Of a DNA stretch of 64,000 nt, positions 44,650-52,902 are shown in pieces. Origin of the DNA: Corynebacterium sp. ACRQK. GTDB taxonomy: Bacteria; Actinomycetota; Actinomycetes; Mycobacteriales; Mycobacteriaceae. Under the pieces are notes generated by a model. The model did no database searches, was not told the origin of the DNA, and saw only the letters and a list, made by a program, of their open reading frames with translations. The stretch's first letter is position 1, and every line of letters starts with the position of its first letter. The stretch spans positions 1 to 64,000 of the forward strand of contig NZ_JAKRMU010000004.1 of the NCBI RefSeq assembly GCF_022345965.1, given 5' to 3'. Position numbers and translations under genes: made by a program.

Positions 44650-46275
44650 TTGTCGACGACAACCGAAACGGCCGCACCATCGTCGGTCGCGGACATCACC
44701 CCATTGCCCGAGAACGAGAATAATACCTGGTGGCACCTGTTCTTCGGCGGCCTCATGGCCGTCACCCTGGTTACCTTCAGCCTGTGGGCGCACGACTACG
44801 TCGGCGACGACGCCAGCTTGGTCGTGCTGCTAACCACCATCATCTTCGCCGTGTTCATGGCGTTCAATATCGGTGGTAACGACGTCGCGAACTCCTTCGG
44901 TACCTCCGTGGGTGCGGGCACGCTGAGCATGAAGCAGGCCCTGGTTGTGGCCGCTATCTTCGAAGTTTCCGGTGCTGTGCTGGCTGGTGGCGAGGTTACG
45001 GATACGGTTCGTTCCGGCATTGTTGACCTGGGCGCCATTGACAACCTCGAGCCGATGAACTTCGCCTACATCATGATGGCCTCCCTGCTGGGCGCGGCTT
45101 TGTGGCTGCTGTTGGCGACCCGCATGGGGTGGCCAGTGTCTACCACGCACTCCATCGTGGGCGGTATCGTGGGTGCGGCTCTGACCGTCGGTTTCGTCAC
45201 TGGTACTGGTGGCTGGTCCATGGTCCAGTGGGACGCGGTTGGCAAGATCGCCATCTCCTGGGTTCTGTCTCCGGCACTGGGTGGCATCGTTGCATACCTT
45301 CTTTACAACGCAATTAAGCGTGGCATTCTGGTCTACAACGAGCTGGCAGATCAGCGCCTCGATGAGATCAAGAAGGAAAAGAAGGAGCTGAACATTCAGC
45401 ACAAGATCGCCTTCGGTCAACTCAGCGAGGAAGAGCAGCTGGCTCTGACCGATGCGATGATCCGCGACTCGACCACGATGCGCGAGCACGACTATACCGA
45501 GGAGGACCTGGAGTCCGACTACTACAAGAAGCTGCACCGCATCAACAAGTCCGTCGACGAGGTTGAGGCGCACCACGCCCTGGATACCTGGGTGCCGCTG
45601 CTGGCCGCAGGTGGTTCCATCATCATCTCCGCGATGCTGCTGTTCAAGGGTCTGAAGAACATGAACCTGGAGCTGTCCAGCCTGGGCAATTTCCTGATCA
45701 TGGGCATGGTGGCAGCTGTTGTTTGGATGGCTGTCTACATCTTCTCTCGCACCCTGAAGAAGCAGGCTCTGAGCCGTTCGACCTTCCTGCTGTTTAGCTG
45801 GATGCAGGTATTCACAGCATCTGCTTTCGCATTCAGCCACGGCTCTAACGACATCGCTAACGCGCTTGGACCGTTCGTTGCAGTGCTGGATGTGTTGAAG
45901 ACCAACTCCATCTCTGAAGAATCCAGCGTGGCCCTGCCGGTCATGGTCGCCATGGGTGTTGCCTTGATCGCTGGCCTGTGGTTCATTGGCCGCTTCGTTA
46001 TCCGCACCGTTGGCTCCGGCCTGACCAAGATGCACCCGGCCTCTGGCTTCGCTGCAGAGCTCTCCGCAGCTGCCGTGGTTATGGGCGCATCTGTGCTGGG
46101 TCTGCCGGTTTCCTCCACTCACATTCTGATCGGTGCTGTTCTGGGCGTTGGCCTGGTTAACAAGGATGCCAACTGGGGTCTGATGAAGCCCATCGCCCTG
46201 GCTTGGGTTATCACCCTGCCGGCTGCCGCGGCCATCTCCAGTGGTACGGTCGCTGTCCTGCGTGTGATCTTCTAA
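44650..46275 (+). CDS. Inorganic phosphate transporter, PiT family
   Basis: A 541-residue permease with about ten membrane helices. The duplicated PiT signature is clear: [19 protein letters not shown] near residue 75 and [19 protein letters not shown] near 400. Each half also has a serine/threonine-histidine motif, [17 protein letters not shown] and [18 protein letters not shown] charged cytosolic loop (about 215-310) separates the halves. It imports metal-phosphate with protons. It starts at a TTG after GGAGG. A PHO-box-like repeat upstream suggests induction under phosphate limitation. Confidence 0.9.
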   Translation: MSTTTETAAPSSVADITPLPENENNTWWHLFFGGLMAVTLVTFSLWAHDYVGDDASLVVLLTTIIFAVFMAFNIGGNDVANSFGTSVGAGTLSMKQALVVAAIFEVSGAVLAGGEVTDTVRSGIVDLGAIDNLEPMNFAYIMMASLLGAALWLLLATRMGWPVSTTHSIVGGIVGAALTVGFVTGTGGWSMVQWDAVGKIAISWVLSPALGGIVAYLLYNAIKRGILVYNELADQRLDEIKKEKKELNIQHKIAFGQLSEEEQLALTDAMIRDSTTMREHDYTEEDLESDYYKKLHRINKSVDEVEAHHALDTWVPLLAAGGSIIISAMLLFKGLKNMNLELSSLGNFLIMGMVAAVVWMAVYIFSRTLKKQALSRSTFLLFSWMQVFTASAFAFSHGSNDIANALGPFVAVLDVLKTNSISEESSVALPVMVAMGVALIAGLWFIGRFVIRTVGSGLTKMHPASGFAAELSAAAVVMGASVLGLPVSSTHILIGAVLGVGLVNKDANWGLMKPIALAWVITLPAAAAISSGTVAVLRVIF

Positions 46276-46356
46276 AGCTAACTGCTTGCCGCTGGCTTAG
46301 CTCGGCTAGCTGGCTTGCTACTGCAGGCTCGGCTGGCTGGTCCGCCCAGCTGACTC

Positions 46357-46390
46357 AAGGCGCTCGCCCTTTGGGGTGGGCGCCTTCTTG
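46357..46390 (+). terminator. Hairpin terminator after the phosphate permease
   Basis: AAGGCG pairs with CGCCTT (46381-46386) and continues inward with CGCCC/GGGTG-type pairs; CTTGCT follows. The T run is weak. Confidence 0.6.
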
Positions 46391-46466
46391 CTGCCCGGAG
46401 AATGTGGGGCGCCAGAGTGTGGGAGCCCCAGCCAGCCGACCGGCCCGGGCTAGAAGCTGGAGCTAG

Positions 46467-48458
46467 CTAGAAGCTGGAGGAGCCACTGCCGCCGAAGCCG
46501 CCGCCCCCGCCGCCAAAACCGCCCCCGCCGAAGCCACCACCGAAGCCGCCACCGAAGCCACCGTTGCCGCTCAGCAGCGAACCCAGCACAATGCCCGTCA
46601 CAAAGTTGCCGCTGCCGCCACTACCGCCGAACCCGCCGTAGCCGCTGTTGCGTCGGTTGAAGTCATCAATGTCCTTGCGCGCCTGCGAAGTGGCCTGCTG
46701 CGCCAGCTGGCTGGCCCGCTGGGCTGCCCGTAGCGCCCGCTTCGGATCCTCCGTCCGCAGCTGCGCAGCCTCATCCAGAGCAGCTCGCCCGGCCTGCGCA
46801 GCCGTGCGCGTATCCACGCCGATGATCCGCCGGCGGTTCTTAATCAGATCCTCCACGGCCTCCAAACGTTGGGCTGCATCCATGGCCGTCCGGTCAACCA
46901 TGTCCACAGTCCGGGCGAAGTCGCTGGCCTTGCCTCGCGCCTCGTCCAGCTGAATGTCCAGCGCACCGTCGGCTTCCAGCAGCTGGGAGTAGCTGCCCAG
47001 CGGATCCGCAGTACCTTCCTTCCGCGCCTTATCCAGTGCCTCGCGGGCCTGCTCCACGGCCTCGTACAAAGCCTCCCTGTCCAGGTCCGCCCCGGATTTA
47101 TCCAGCTGCCCGGCTTCCGCAATCTCCTCTTCCACCTCGGTGATCAGCGCGGGCAAGTTGGACTGCGCCGACCGCAGGTGCTCCTCTGCACGCTCCACGG
47201 CCAGCAGCTGCGAATCTGCCTGCTGCAGTGCCATGCGCGCGGCCCCTAGCGCGTCGATCAGCCCGCCTTGCTGCCCGGCTGGCTTGTCCAGCAGTCCGCG
47301 TGCGGAGTCCAGGGCCTTCTCAGCTTCCTCTAGCTCGTCCTCGGCAACGTCCGGGTTATGGCGCACGGATTCCAGCAGTGCCGGGTCCACGCGCGTGATG
47401 GCATCGCTGAGGATCTCCCGCGCATTCGGAATGCGGTTGTGCAGGCTGATGCTGGTTTGGCGGAGCTTTTCCACCAGCTGGGGTGCGTCCATCAGCTTCT
47501 GGCGTAGTTCGGCAAAGCGCGCGGCCTGCCCGTCCAGGTTGTCGTCTGCCTGCCCACAGGTAGACACAATCTCGATCAGTAGGTCGCGCTGCTCCGGCTC
47601 AGTTGTCACCAGCCCAGAGCGCAGCCGCTCGTTCATGCTGTACGCCTTGTTCAACGTCGAGCGGCTGTGCTGCAGCGCCTTTGCCAGGTCGCGGGTGCGC
47701 TCTTCGCCGAACTCTCCGCGCGCGACGGCCAGCTCTTCGTCGCCCTTGCGGATGGATTCGTCGGTGCTGTGCAGCTCCTCGTCCGCTAGTTCGCGCAGCA
47801 CCTCGGTGGGCTGCTTGTACAGGTCGTCGATGTTGCCCGGGTCGATCTCGCGGGCGGTTTCCAGCTGCTGCGCGTGAGTCTTCTTACGGTTGCGGCGGGA
47901 CCACACAACCGCACCGGCGCCCGCGCCGACCACTCCGACGGCACCGGCCCCCATCCACACCTTCGACGCGGTGGAGGTCTTGCCCGCCAGCTTGTCCGCC
48001 GCGGCCTGCGCGCCCCCGGCCCAATCGTCGTCGGCGAAGTGATCCCGCGCCGCGTCCTGCAGTTTCTCTGCCTCGCTGGTTTCCACCTTGTCCCCGGCGG
48101 CGTAGCCAATCTGCCGAGTTTCGGTGGCCACTGCCAGCACAATCACGTTGTCGGTGCCGTCCTGTTCGCGCAGCTGCTCGGCCATTGCTTTAATGTCGCC
48201 TGGTGCGGTCGGGACGAAGACGACGTAGAGCTTCTTGCCGGATTCTTTGGTTGCTTCTTCTAATGACGCCGTAATGTCCGCTTTTTCCTGTTCAGACAAC
48301 ACCCCGGACTCGTCAACGAGTTGGGATGTCAGCTGCACCTCGCTGGTGGCGGTAGCGGCTGGGGCTGAGGGGGCGTCAATAAGAAAAGAGCCAAATCCGA
48401 GTACGGCGCCGGCGGCTAGGATCGCCAGGAAGCGAGTGGTGGAAAAAGTCGGTTTCAT
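46467..48458 (-). CDS. TPM-domain envelope protein with coiled coil and glycine-rich tail
   Basis: A 663-residue protein. Its signal peptide (about 1-35) precedes a TPM domain (about 45-165: QLVDESGVLSEQEKADITAS, KKLYVVFVPTA, NVIVLAVATETRQIGYAAG). A transmembrane helix follows at about 172-190 (VWMGAGAVGVVGAGAGAVVW). Next come ~400 residues of predicted helices and coiled coil, and an almost pure Gly/Phe/Ser tail of ~60 residues. TPM domains lie outside the membrane; the coiled-coil part would then be cytosolic. Function unknown, probably envelope-related. The ATG at 48458 is preferred over 48467. Confidence 0.8.
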   Translation of the reverse strand: MKPTFSTTRFLAILAAGAVLGFGSFLIDAPSAPAATATSEVQLTSQLVDESGVLSEQEKADITASLEEATKESGKKLYVVFVPTAPGDIKAMAEQLREQDGTDNVIVLAVATETRQIGYAAGDKVETSEAEKLQDAARDHFADDDWAGGAQAAADKLAGKTSTASKVWMGAGAVGVVGAGAGAVVWSRRNRKKTHAQQLETAREIDPGNIDDLYKQPTEVLRELADEELHSTDESIRKGDEELAVARGEFGEERTRDLAKALQHSRSTLNKAYSMNERLRSGLVTTEPEQRDLLIEIVSTCGQADDNLDGQAARFAELRQKLMDAPQLVEKLRQTSISLHNRIPNAREILSDAITRVDPALLESVRHNPDVAEDELEEAEKALDSARGLLDKPAGQQGGLIDALGAARMALQQADSQLLAVERAEEHLRSAQSNLPALITEVEEEIAEAGQLDKSGADLDREALYEAVEQAREALDKARKEGTADPLGSYSQLLEADGALDIQLDEARGKASDFARTVDMVDRTAMDAAQRLEAVEDLIKNRRRIIGVDTRTAAQAGRAALDEAAQLRTEDPKRALRAAQRASQLAQQATSQARKDIDDFNRRNSGYGGFGGSGGSGNFVTGIVLGSLLSGNGGFGGGFGGGFGGGGFGGGGGGFGGSGSSSF

Positions 48459-48496
48459 ACAGCCCACCTTAACGAAAAATACAGGGGAAACCGCGT

Positions 48497-49138
48497 ATGG
48501 TTTTGCGCATGGCTAATGCACGGCGTCCGGTGAAGCGCGCGGTGAAGTATGTCTTCATCACGCTGTTAACCATCTTCTTGGTGGCTGCGGGTGTGTTTGG
48601 AGTGACGGCTTTTCAGGTGTGGCACTTTGCGCGGTCGGACGACAGGCGACCGGCGGATACGATCTTTGTGCTGGGGGCGGCGCAGTATGCAGGAAATCCG
48701 ACGAATTGGTTTGCCTCGCGGTTGAATCACGCGGCGGAGCTGTATGAGCAGGGCGTGGCGCCGACGATCGTCACCGTTGGTGGCAAGGTGGAAGGCGACC
48801 TGTACACCGAGGCAGCTGCAGGCAAGAACTACCTGGTGGAGAACTTCGACATCCCGGAGTCGGCGGTCGTGCCGGTGGAGGAAGGTGCGGATACGCTGAA
48901 GTCAGCCGAGGCGTTCGCGCAGGTGGCAGGTGAAAATGGCTGGCGGTCTTCCGTGGTCGTGACGGATCCGACGCACTCGCTGCGTGCTACCCGGATGGTG
49001 CGCGACCAGGGCCTGGATGCATGGGCGAGCCCCACGCGCCAGGGGCCGTCGGTGTTCACCCGAAAGTCGCAGGCCAACTCGATCCTGCACGAGACGTTGG
49101 GCATGCTGTACTACCAGGTAGTTGAGAAGCGGAAGTAG
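48497..49138 (+). CDS. YdcF/SanA-like (DUF218) membrane protein
   Basis: The 213-residue protein has one N-terminal membrane helix (about 20-45, VFITLLTIFLVAAGVFGVTA) and a DUF218 domain outside the membrane. Conserved pieces are DTIFVLGAAQYAG, SRLNHAAELYEQGVAPTIVT, VPVEEGADTLKSAEAFAQVA and VVVTDPTHSLRATRMV. Family members affect envelope integrity (SanA) and their activity is unknown. It diverges from the TPM-protein gene; dgt starts 10 bp after its stop. Confidence 0.85.
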   Translation: MVLRMANARRPVKRAVKYVFITLLTIFLVAAGVFGVTAFQVWHFARSDDRRPADTIFVLGAAQYAGNPTNWFASRLNHAAELYEQGVAPTIVTVGGKVEGDLYTEAAAGKNYLVENFDIPESAVVPVEEGADTLKSAEAFAQVAGENGWRSSVVVTDPTHSLRATRMVRDQGLDAWASPTRQGPSVFTRKSQANSILHETLGMLYYQVVEKRK

Positions 49139-49147
49139 AAAGAGGAC

Positions 49148-50482
49148 ATGCGTTACCCCTATAGCGATCACGACCAGCAGCGGCGGCTGCCGGATCGGCC
49201 GAAGACTCTGGGGCTACCCGGGGCGGTGGTGGACGGGCGCGATAGTTTCGACCGCGACCGGGCGCGCGTACTGCACTCTGCGGCGCTGCGGCGACTGGCA
49301 GATAAGACGCAGGTCGTGGGGCCGGGATCGGGGGATACGCCCCGCACCCGCCTGACGCATTCCCTGGAGGTCGCGCAGATCGCCCGCGGGATCGGCAAGA
49401 CGTTGGGCGCGGAACCGGACCTGACGGAGCTAGCAGGGCTGAGCCACGACATTGGCCACCCACCGTATGGCCACAATGGCGAGCGCGCGCTGGATGAGGC
49501 CGCCGCCGACTGTGGAGGCTTCGAAGGCAACGCGCAGACTCTGCGCATTCTCGCCCGGCTGGAGCCGAAGGTGCTGGGGGAGGGTGGCGAAGGCACCGCC
49601 GGCACTGACGCTGCTGGCGCGGCAGGCACAGCTGGAGCGGCGCCCGTCTCCTACGGCCTGAACCTCACCCGCGCCAGCTTGGATGCCGCCTGCAAGTACC
49701 CGTGGGGGCCGGTCGACGAGCACGGCAACAAGCGCGCCAAGTACTCCGCCTACGCCGAGGACGTGGAGACCCTCGAGTGGATCCGCGAGGGCGCGCCGGA
49801 GGGACGCAAGTGCCTGGAGGCGCAGATCATGGACTGGTCCGATGACGTCGCGTACTCGGTGCACGATGTGGAGGACGGTATCCTTTCCGGCCGCATCGAC
49901 TTCGGCGTGCTGTGGGATCTGGTGGAGCTGGCCGCGTTGGCGGAGAAGGGCGCCCGCGTGTTCGGCGGTACCCCGGAGGAGTTGCTGGAGGCCGCCGACC
50001 GCCTGCGCGCGATGACGTTGGTCTCCCGCGCGGCCGATTTCGGCGGGTCGATGCAGGACCTCGCCGCGCTAAAGGCCATGACCTCGGAGCTGGTTTCCCG
50101 CTTCGTCACCGCCGCCGTCACGGGCACCCGCCAGCAGTTCGGCGAGGGGGCACTTGGCCGCTACGCCGCCGACCTGGTGATCCCCGAGCCGGTGCAGGCA
50201 GAGGTCACGCTGCTGAAGTCCGTCGCGGTTCTGTACGTCATGGACGAGACCCAGCATCTGGCCAACCAGCAGCGCCAGCGCGAGCGCATCTTTCGCGTCA
50301 CGGACTACCTGTGGCGCGGCGGCTCGGGCGCGCTGGACCCGATGTTTTCTTCGTGGTTTGACGCCGCCGCCTCCGACCGCGAGGCACGCCGCGTAGTCAT
50401 CGACCAGGTGGCCTCGCTGACGGAATCCCGGTTGGAGCGGCTGGACAAGCGCGCCAGCGGGATCAGCGCCGCCTGGGCCTAG
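49148..50482 (+). CDS. dgt: Deoxyguanosinetriphosphate triphosphohydrolase (dGTPase)
   Basis: A 444-residue HD-domain enzyme that splits dNTPs, chiefly dGTP, into nucleoside and triphosphate. Metal ligands lie in RLTHSLEVAQIARG (H), LSHDIGHPPYGHNGERAL (HD) and MDWSDDVAYSVHDVEDG (D). An Ala/Gly-rich insertion (EGTAGTDAAGAAGTAGA) at about residue 155 interrupts the fold in a surface loop and varies in relatives. The start has AGAAAGAGGAC upstream. It belongs to the conserved dgt-dnaG neighbourhood of actinobacteria; here a ribonuclease and a flavoenzyme gene lie between them. Confidence 0.9.
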   Translation: MRYPYSDHDQQRRLPDRPKTLGLPGAVVDGRDSFDRDRARVLHSAALRRLADKTQVVGPGSGDTPRTRLTHSLEVAQIARGIGKTLGAEPDLTELAGLSHDIGHPPYGHNGERALDEAAADCGGFEGNAQTLRILARLEPKVLGEGGEGTAGTDAAGAAGTAGAAPVSYGLNLTRASLDAACKYPWGPVDEHGNKRAKYSAYAEDVETLEWIREGAPEGRKCLEAQIMDWSDDVAYSVHDVEDGILSGRIDFGVLWDLVELAALAEKGARVFGGTPEELLEAADRLRAMTLVSRAADFGGSMQDLAALKAMTSELVSRFVTAAVTGTRQQFGEGALGRYAADLVIPEPVQAEVTLLKSVAVLYVMDETQHLANQQRQRERIFRVTDYLWRGGSGALDPMFSSWFDAAASDREARRVVIDQVASLTESRLERLDKRASGISAAWA

Positions 50483-50489
50483 GCGTGGG

Positions 50490-50966
50490 CTAGTCCTCCG
50501 CGTCCGGGATGGAGCAGAAGCTCTCGAAGTGGTCGGACGTGTAGTACCACACGTCCGGGTCGGTCTTAGTGCCGCCGCCGACGACGATGCGACGCTCACC
50601 CCGGTGGTTAAGCCCCGGGGTCTTCACGGTGTACTCGCGGTAGTAGTCGCCCTTTTCCTTCGGCAGCAGGCCTTCGTAGTTGCCGAAGTGCTTGCCGTCG
50701 GCCTCCCCGTCGTCCGGCGGGGCGCCCTGCAAAATGTCGTCGATCTGCTTCTTGGCCTCCGGTGGGAGGGTGTCAACGGCGCAGGTGTCGGCGTCATTGC
50801 TAGAAACACCAGAAGCCGCACCGTCGTTTCCGTCGGCTCCATCGCCGCCTTGTAGCCCGAACCAACCGGCTGCGACGACTGCCGCGCCGACGACCGGCGT
50901 GGCGTATTTGGCCCACTTCTTCGGCACTAGGCCCTTCGAAAGGCCCTGCAGGCTTCCCTGTGACAT
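50490..50966 (-). CDS. Membrane-anchored or secreted guanyl-type ribonuclease (RNase Sa/T1 family)
   Basis: A 158-residue protein with a single hydrophobic helix near the N-terminus (about 22-38, ATPVVGAAVVAAGWFG), an acidic linker, and a C-terminal RNase domain (about 60-155). The catalytic triad of RNase Sa is recognisable: Glu111 in YYREYTVKTPG, Arg125/126 in GERRIVVGGG, and His146 in YTSDHFESF. Cys62 and Cys151 match the family's disulfide. It would cleave RNA after guanosine outside the cell. No barstar-like inhibitor gene is seen beside it. The ATG at 50966 replaces a longer frame reaching 51137 that overlaps the flavoenzyme gene. Confidence 0.85.
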   Translation of the reverse strand: MSQGSLQGLSKGLVPKKWAKYATPVVGAAVVAAGWFGLQGGDGADGNDGAASGVSSNDADTCAVDTLPPEAKKQIDDILQGAPPDDGEADGKHFGNYEGLLPKEKGDYYREYTVKTPGLNHRGERRIVVGGGTKTDPDVWYYTSDHFESFCSIPDAED

Positions 50967-50976
50967 AGGGAAGAGT

Positions 50977-52734
50977 TTAGAGCACGCGCAGTGGAAGGCG
51001 GAGGGCGGCCGGGGCGTCGTCCGGAACGATCGGGTTGTTCGGCTGTACCGGGTTGATGCGGCGGTAGCCCTCGGACTGCGGCGGGCGCGGGTCGGCCTCA
51101 CCCTTGTTCGGCCACATGGCGGCGGCGCGTTCGGCATTGGCGGTGATGGACAGGGAGGGGTTCACGCCCGGGTTCGCGGTGATGGCGGAACCATCGGTGA
51201 TGAACAAGCTTGGGTAGCCCCATGCGCGGTGGTAGGGGTCCACCACTCCGTGCTCAGGCGAGGAGCCGATAACGCAGCCGCCCAGGAAGTGCGCGGTCAG
51301 CGGGATGTTGAACACTTCCGACCACACGCCACCGGCGATGCCCTTCGGCAGCATTTTCGCCAGGATGCGGGTGGCCGCGTTGCCCTCGGGGATCCAGGTG
51401 GGGTTTGGTTCGCCGGTGCCCTGCTCGGAGCTCAGCATGTTGAACGGGCCGATCTTGCGCAGGAAGGTGCGCAACGAGTTATCGCGGGTCTGCATCACCA
51501 GGTTGATGACGGTGCGCTGCGACCACTTGCTCAGGTTCACCAGGCGCGGAATGGCCTTGTACTGCAAAACCACCTGCTTCAGGAACTCCAGGAAGCGTGG
51601 CTGCAACTTATCGCCGTCCGTCATCAGAGTCTGCAGCAGGCCCATCGCGTTGGAGCCCTTGCCGTAGCGCACCGGCTCGATGTGAGTATCCGGGGCGGGG
51701 AAGTAGGAGGAGGTGATGGCCACGCCCTCCGAGAAGTCCATGTCAGGGGAGTACTTGGAGCGGTTTGCGCCCAGCAGTGCCTCGGAGTTCGTGCGCGTGA
51801 GGTGGCCCAGCTTGTCCGACAGCTTCGGCAGGTTGCCGTTGGCCTTCTGGCGGTGCAGCAGGTTCTGGGTGCCCCAAGTGCCCGCGGCGACGACGAGGTT
51901 ATCAGCGGTGAAGCTGCTGGTCTGCGGGTTGCGCTTGGTGATCGGCCCGGTCTGCTTGGCCTGCACTGTCCAGGTGGTGCCGTCGAAAGTGATGTCGGTG
52001 ACGGTGGTGCGGTCGTGGATCTTCGCCCCGCCCTTCTCGGCCAGGTACAGGTAGTTCTTTAGCAGGGTGTTCTTCGCGCCGTGGCGGCAGCCAGTCATGC
52101 ACTCGCCGCACTCGTGGCAGGCGGTGCGGTCGGGGCCAACACCGCCGAAGTATGGGTCCTTCACGGTTTCACACGGCTTACCTTCGAGCCCGACCTTTTC
52201 TCCGAAGAAGACTCCGACGGGTGCCATGCGGAACGTGTCGCCCACGCCCATCTCCTCGGCCACCTTCTTGGAGTACACGTCGGCGGGGGTCATCGTGGGG
52301 TTTTCCACCACGCCGAGCATCTTCTGCGCCTGCTGGTAGTAGGGGGTGAGCTCGTCCTCCCAGTCGGTGATGGTGTTCCACTGCTTGTCGTTGAAGTATG
52401 CCTCGCCGGGTTGGTAGAGCGTGTTCGCGTAGTTCAGCGAGCCGCCGCCCACGCCTGCGCCGGCGAGGATCATCACGTCCTTTAGCAGGTGGATGCGCTG
52501 GATGCCGTACAGGCCGATTTGCGGCATCCATAGGAAGTCCTTGAGGTGCCAGGAGTTCTTGGCGAACTCTTCGTCCTTGAATCGACGGCCGGCCTCGAGG
52601 ATGCCGACATTGTAGCCCTTCTCCACTAGGCGCAGGGCGGTGGTGGAGCCGCCGAAGCCAGAGCCGATGATCAGCACGTCGTAGTGGGTGGAGGAGTTGC
52701 CGGTGGCCTGCGAGGCGGCCTGCGAGTCAGTCAT
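50977..52734 (-). CDS. GMC-family flavoenzyme, cholesterol-oxidase-like (ChoD type)
   Basis: A 585-residue FAD oxidoreductase. The dinucleotide site is YDVLIIGSGFGGSTTALRLVEKG near the N-terminus, AGAGVGGGSLNYANTL follows, and the C-terminal GMC site includes AHFLGGCVIGSSPEHGVVDP and GSAITANPGVNPSLSITANA. A cysteine-rich CHECGECMTGCRHGAKNT motif (about residues 205-222) is characteristic of this ChoD-like subgroup and recalls a ferredoxin-like metal site. Substrate is likely a sterol or large alcohol but is unproven; the mycobacterial relative is called ChoD. The RNase gene begins 10 bp after its stop. Confidence 0.8.
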   Translation of the reverse strand: MTDSQAASQATGNSSTHYDVLIIGSGFGGSTTALRLVEKGYNVGILEAGRRFKDEEFAKNSWHLKDFLWMPQIGLYGIQRIHLLKDVMILAGAGVGGGSLNYANTLYQPGEAYFNDKQWNTITDWEDELTPYYQQAQKMLGVVENPTMTPADVYSKKVAEEMGVGDTFRMAPVGVFFGEKVGLEGKPCETVKDPYFGGVGPDRTACHECGECMTGCRHGAKNTLLKNYLYLAEKGGAKIHDRTTVTDITFDGTTWTVQAKQTGPITKRNPQTSSFTADNLVVAAGTWGTQNLLHRQKANGNLPKLSDKLGHLTRTNSEALLGANRSKYSPDMDFSEGVAITSSYFPAPDTHIEPVRYGKGSNAMGLLQTLMTDGDKLQPRFLEFLKQVVLQYKAIPRLVNLSKWSQRTVINLVMQTRDNSLRTFLRKIGPFNMLSSEQGTGEPNPTWIPEGNAATRILAKMLPKGIAGGVWSEVFNIPLTAHFLGGCVIGSSPEHGVVDPYHRAWGYPSLFITDGSAITANPGVNPSLSITANAERAAAMWPNKGEADPRPPQSEGYRRINPVQPNNPIVPDDAPAALRLPLRVL

Positions 52735-52902
52735 GGGAGTGGTCCTTCGTGTTAGTGCAGTGTGACGTAGATCCTATTTTGAACACGTTAGCGCCCAGTT
52801 CTTTCCCGGTGTGTTGTTTGTAGAAAATAGGTTGTATAGGTTGTGACGGTCGCTGATCTGGGACTTCCGGGGGACGTCTGGGGGTTGTACTAGCATGTGG
52901 CT

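Noticed and set aside
44830..46122. 430-codon minus-strand frame opposite the phosphate permease
   Set aside because: Composition is dominated by His/Gln/Arg from the reversed codons of a membrane protein; no motif, no ribosome site.
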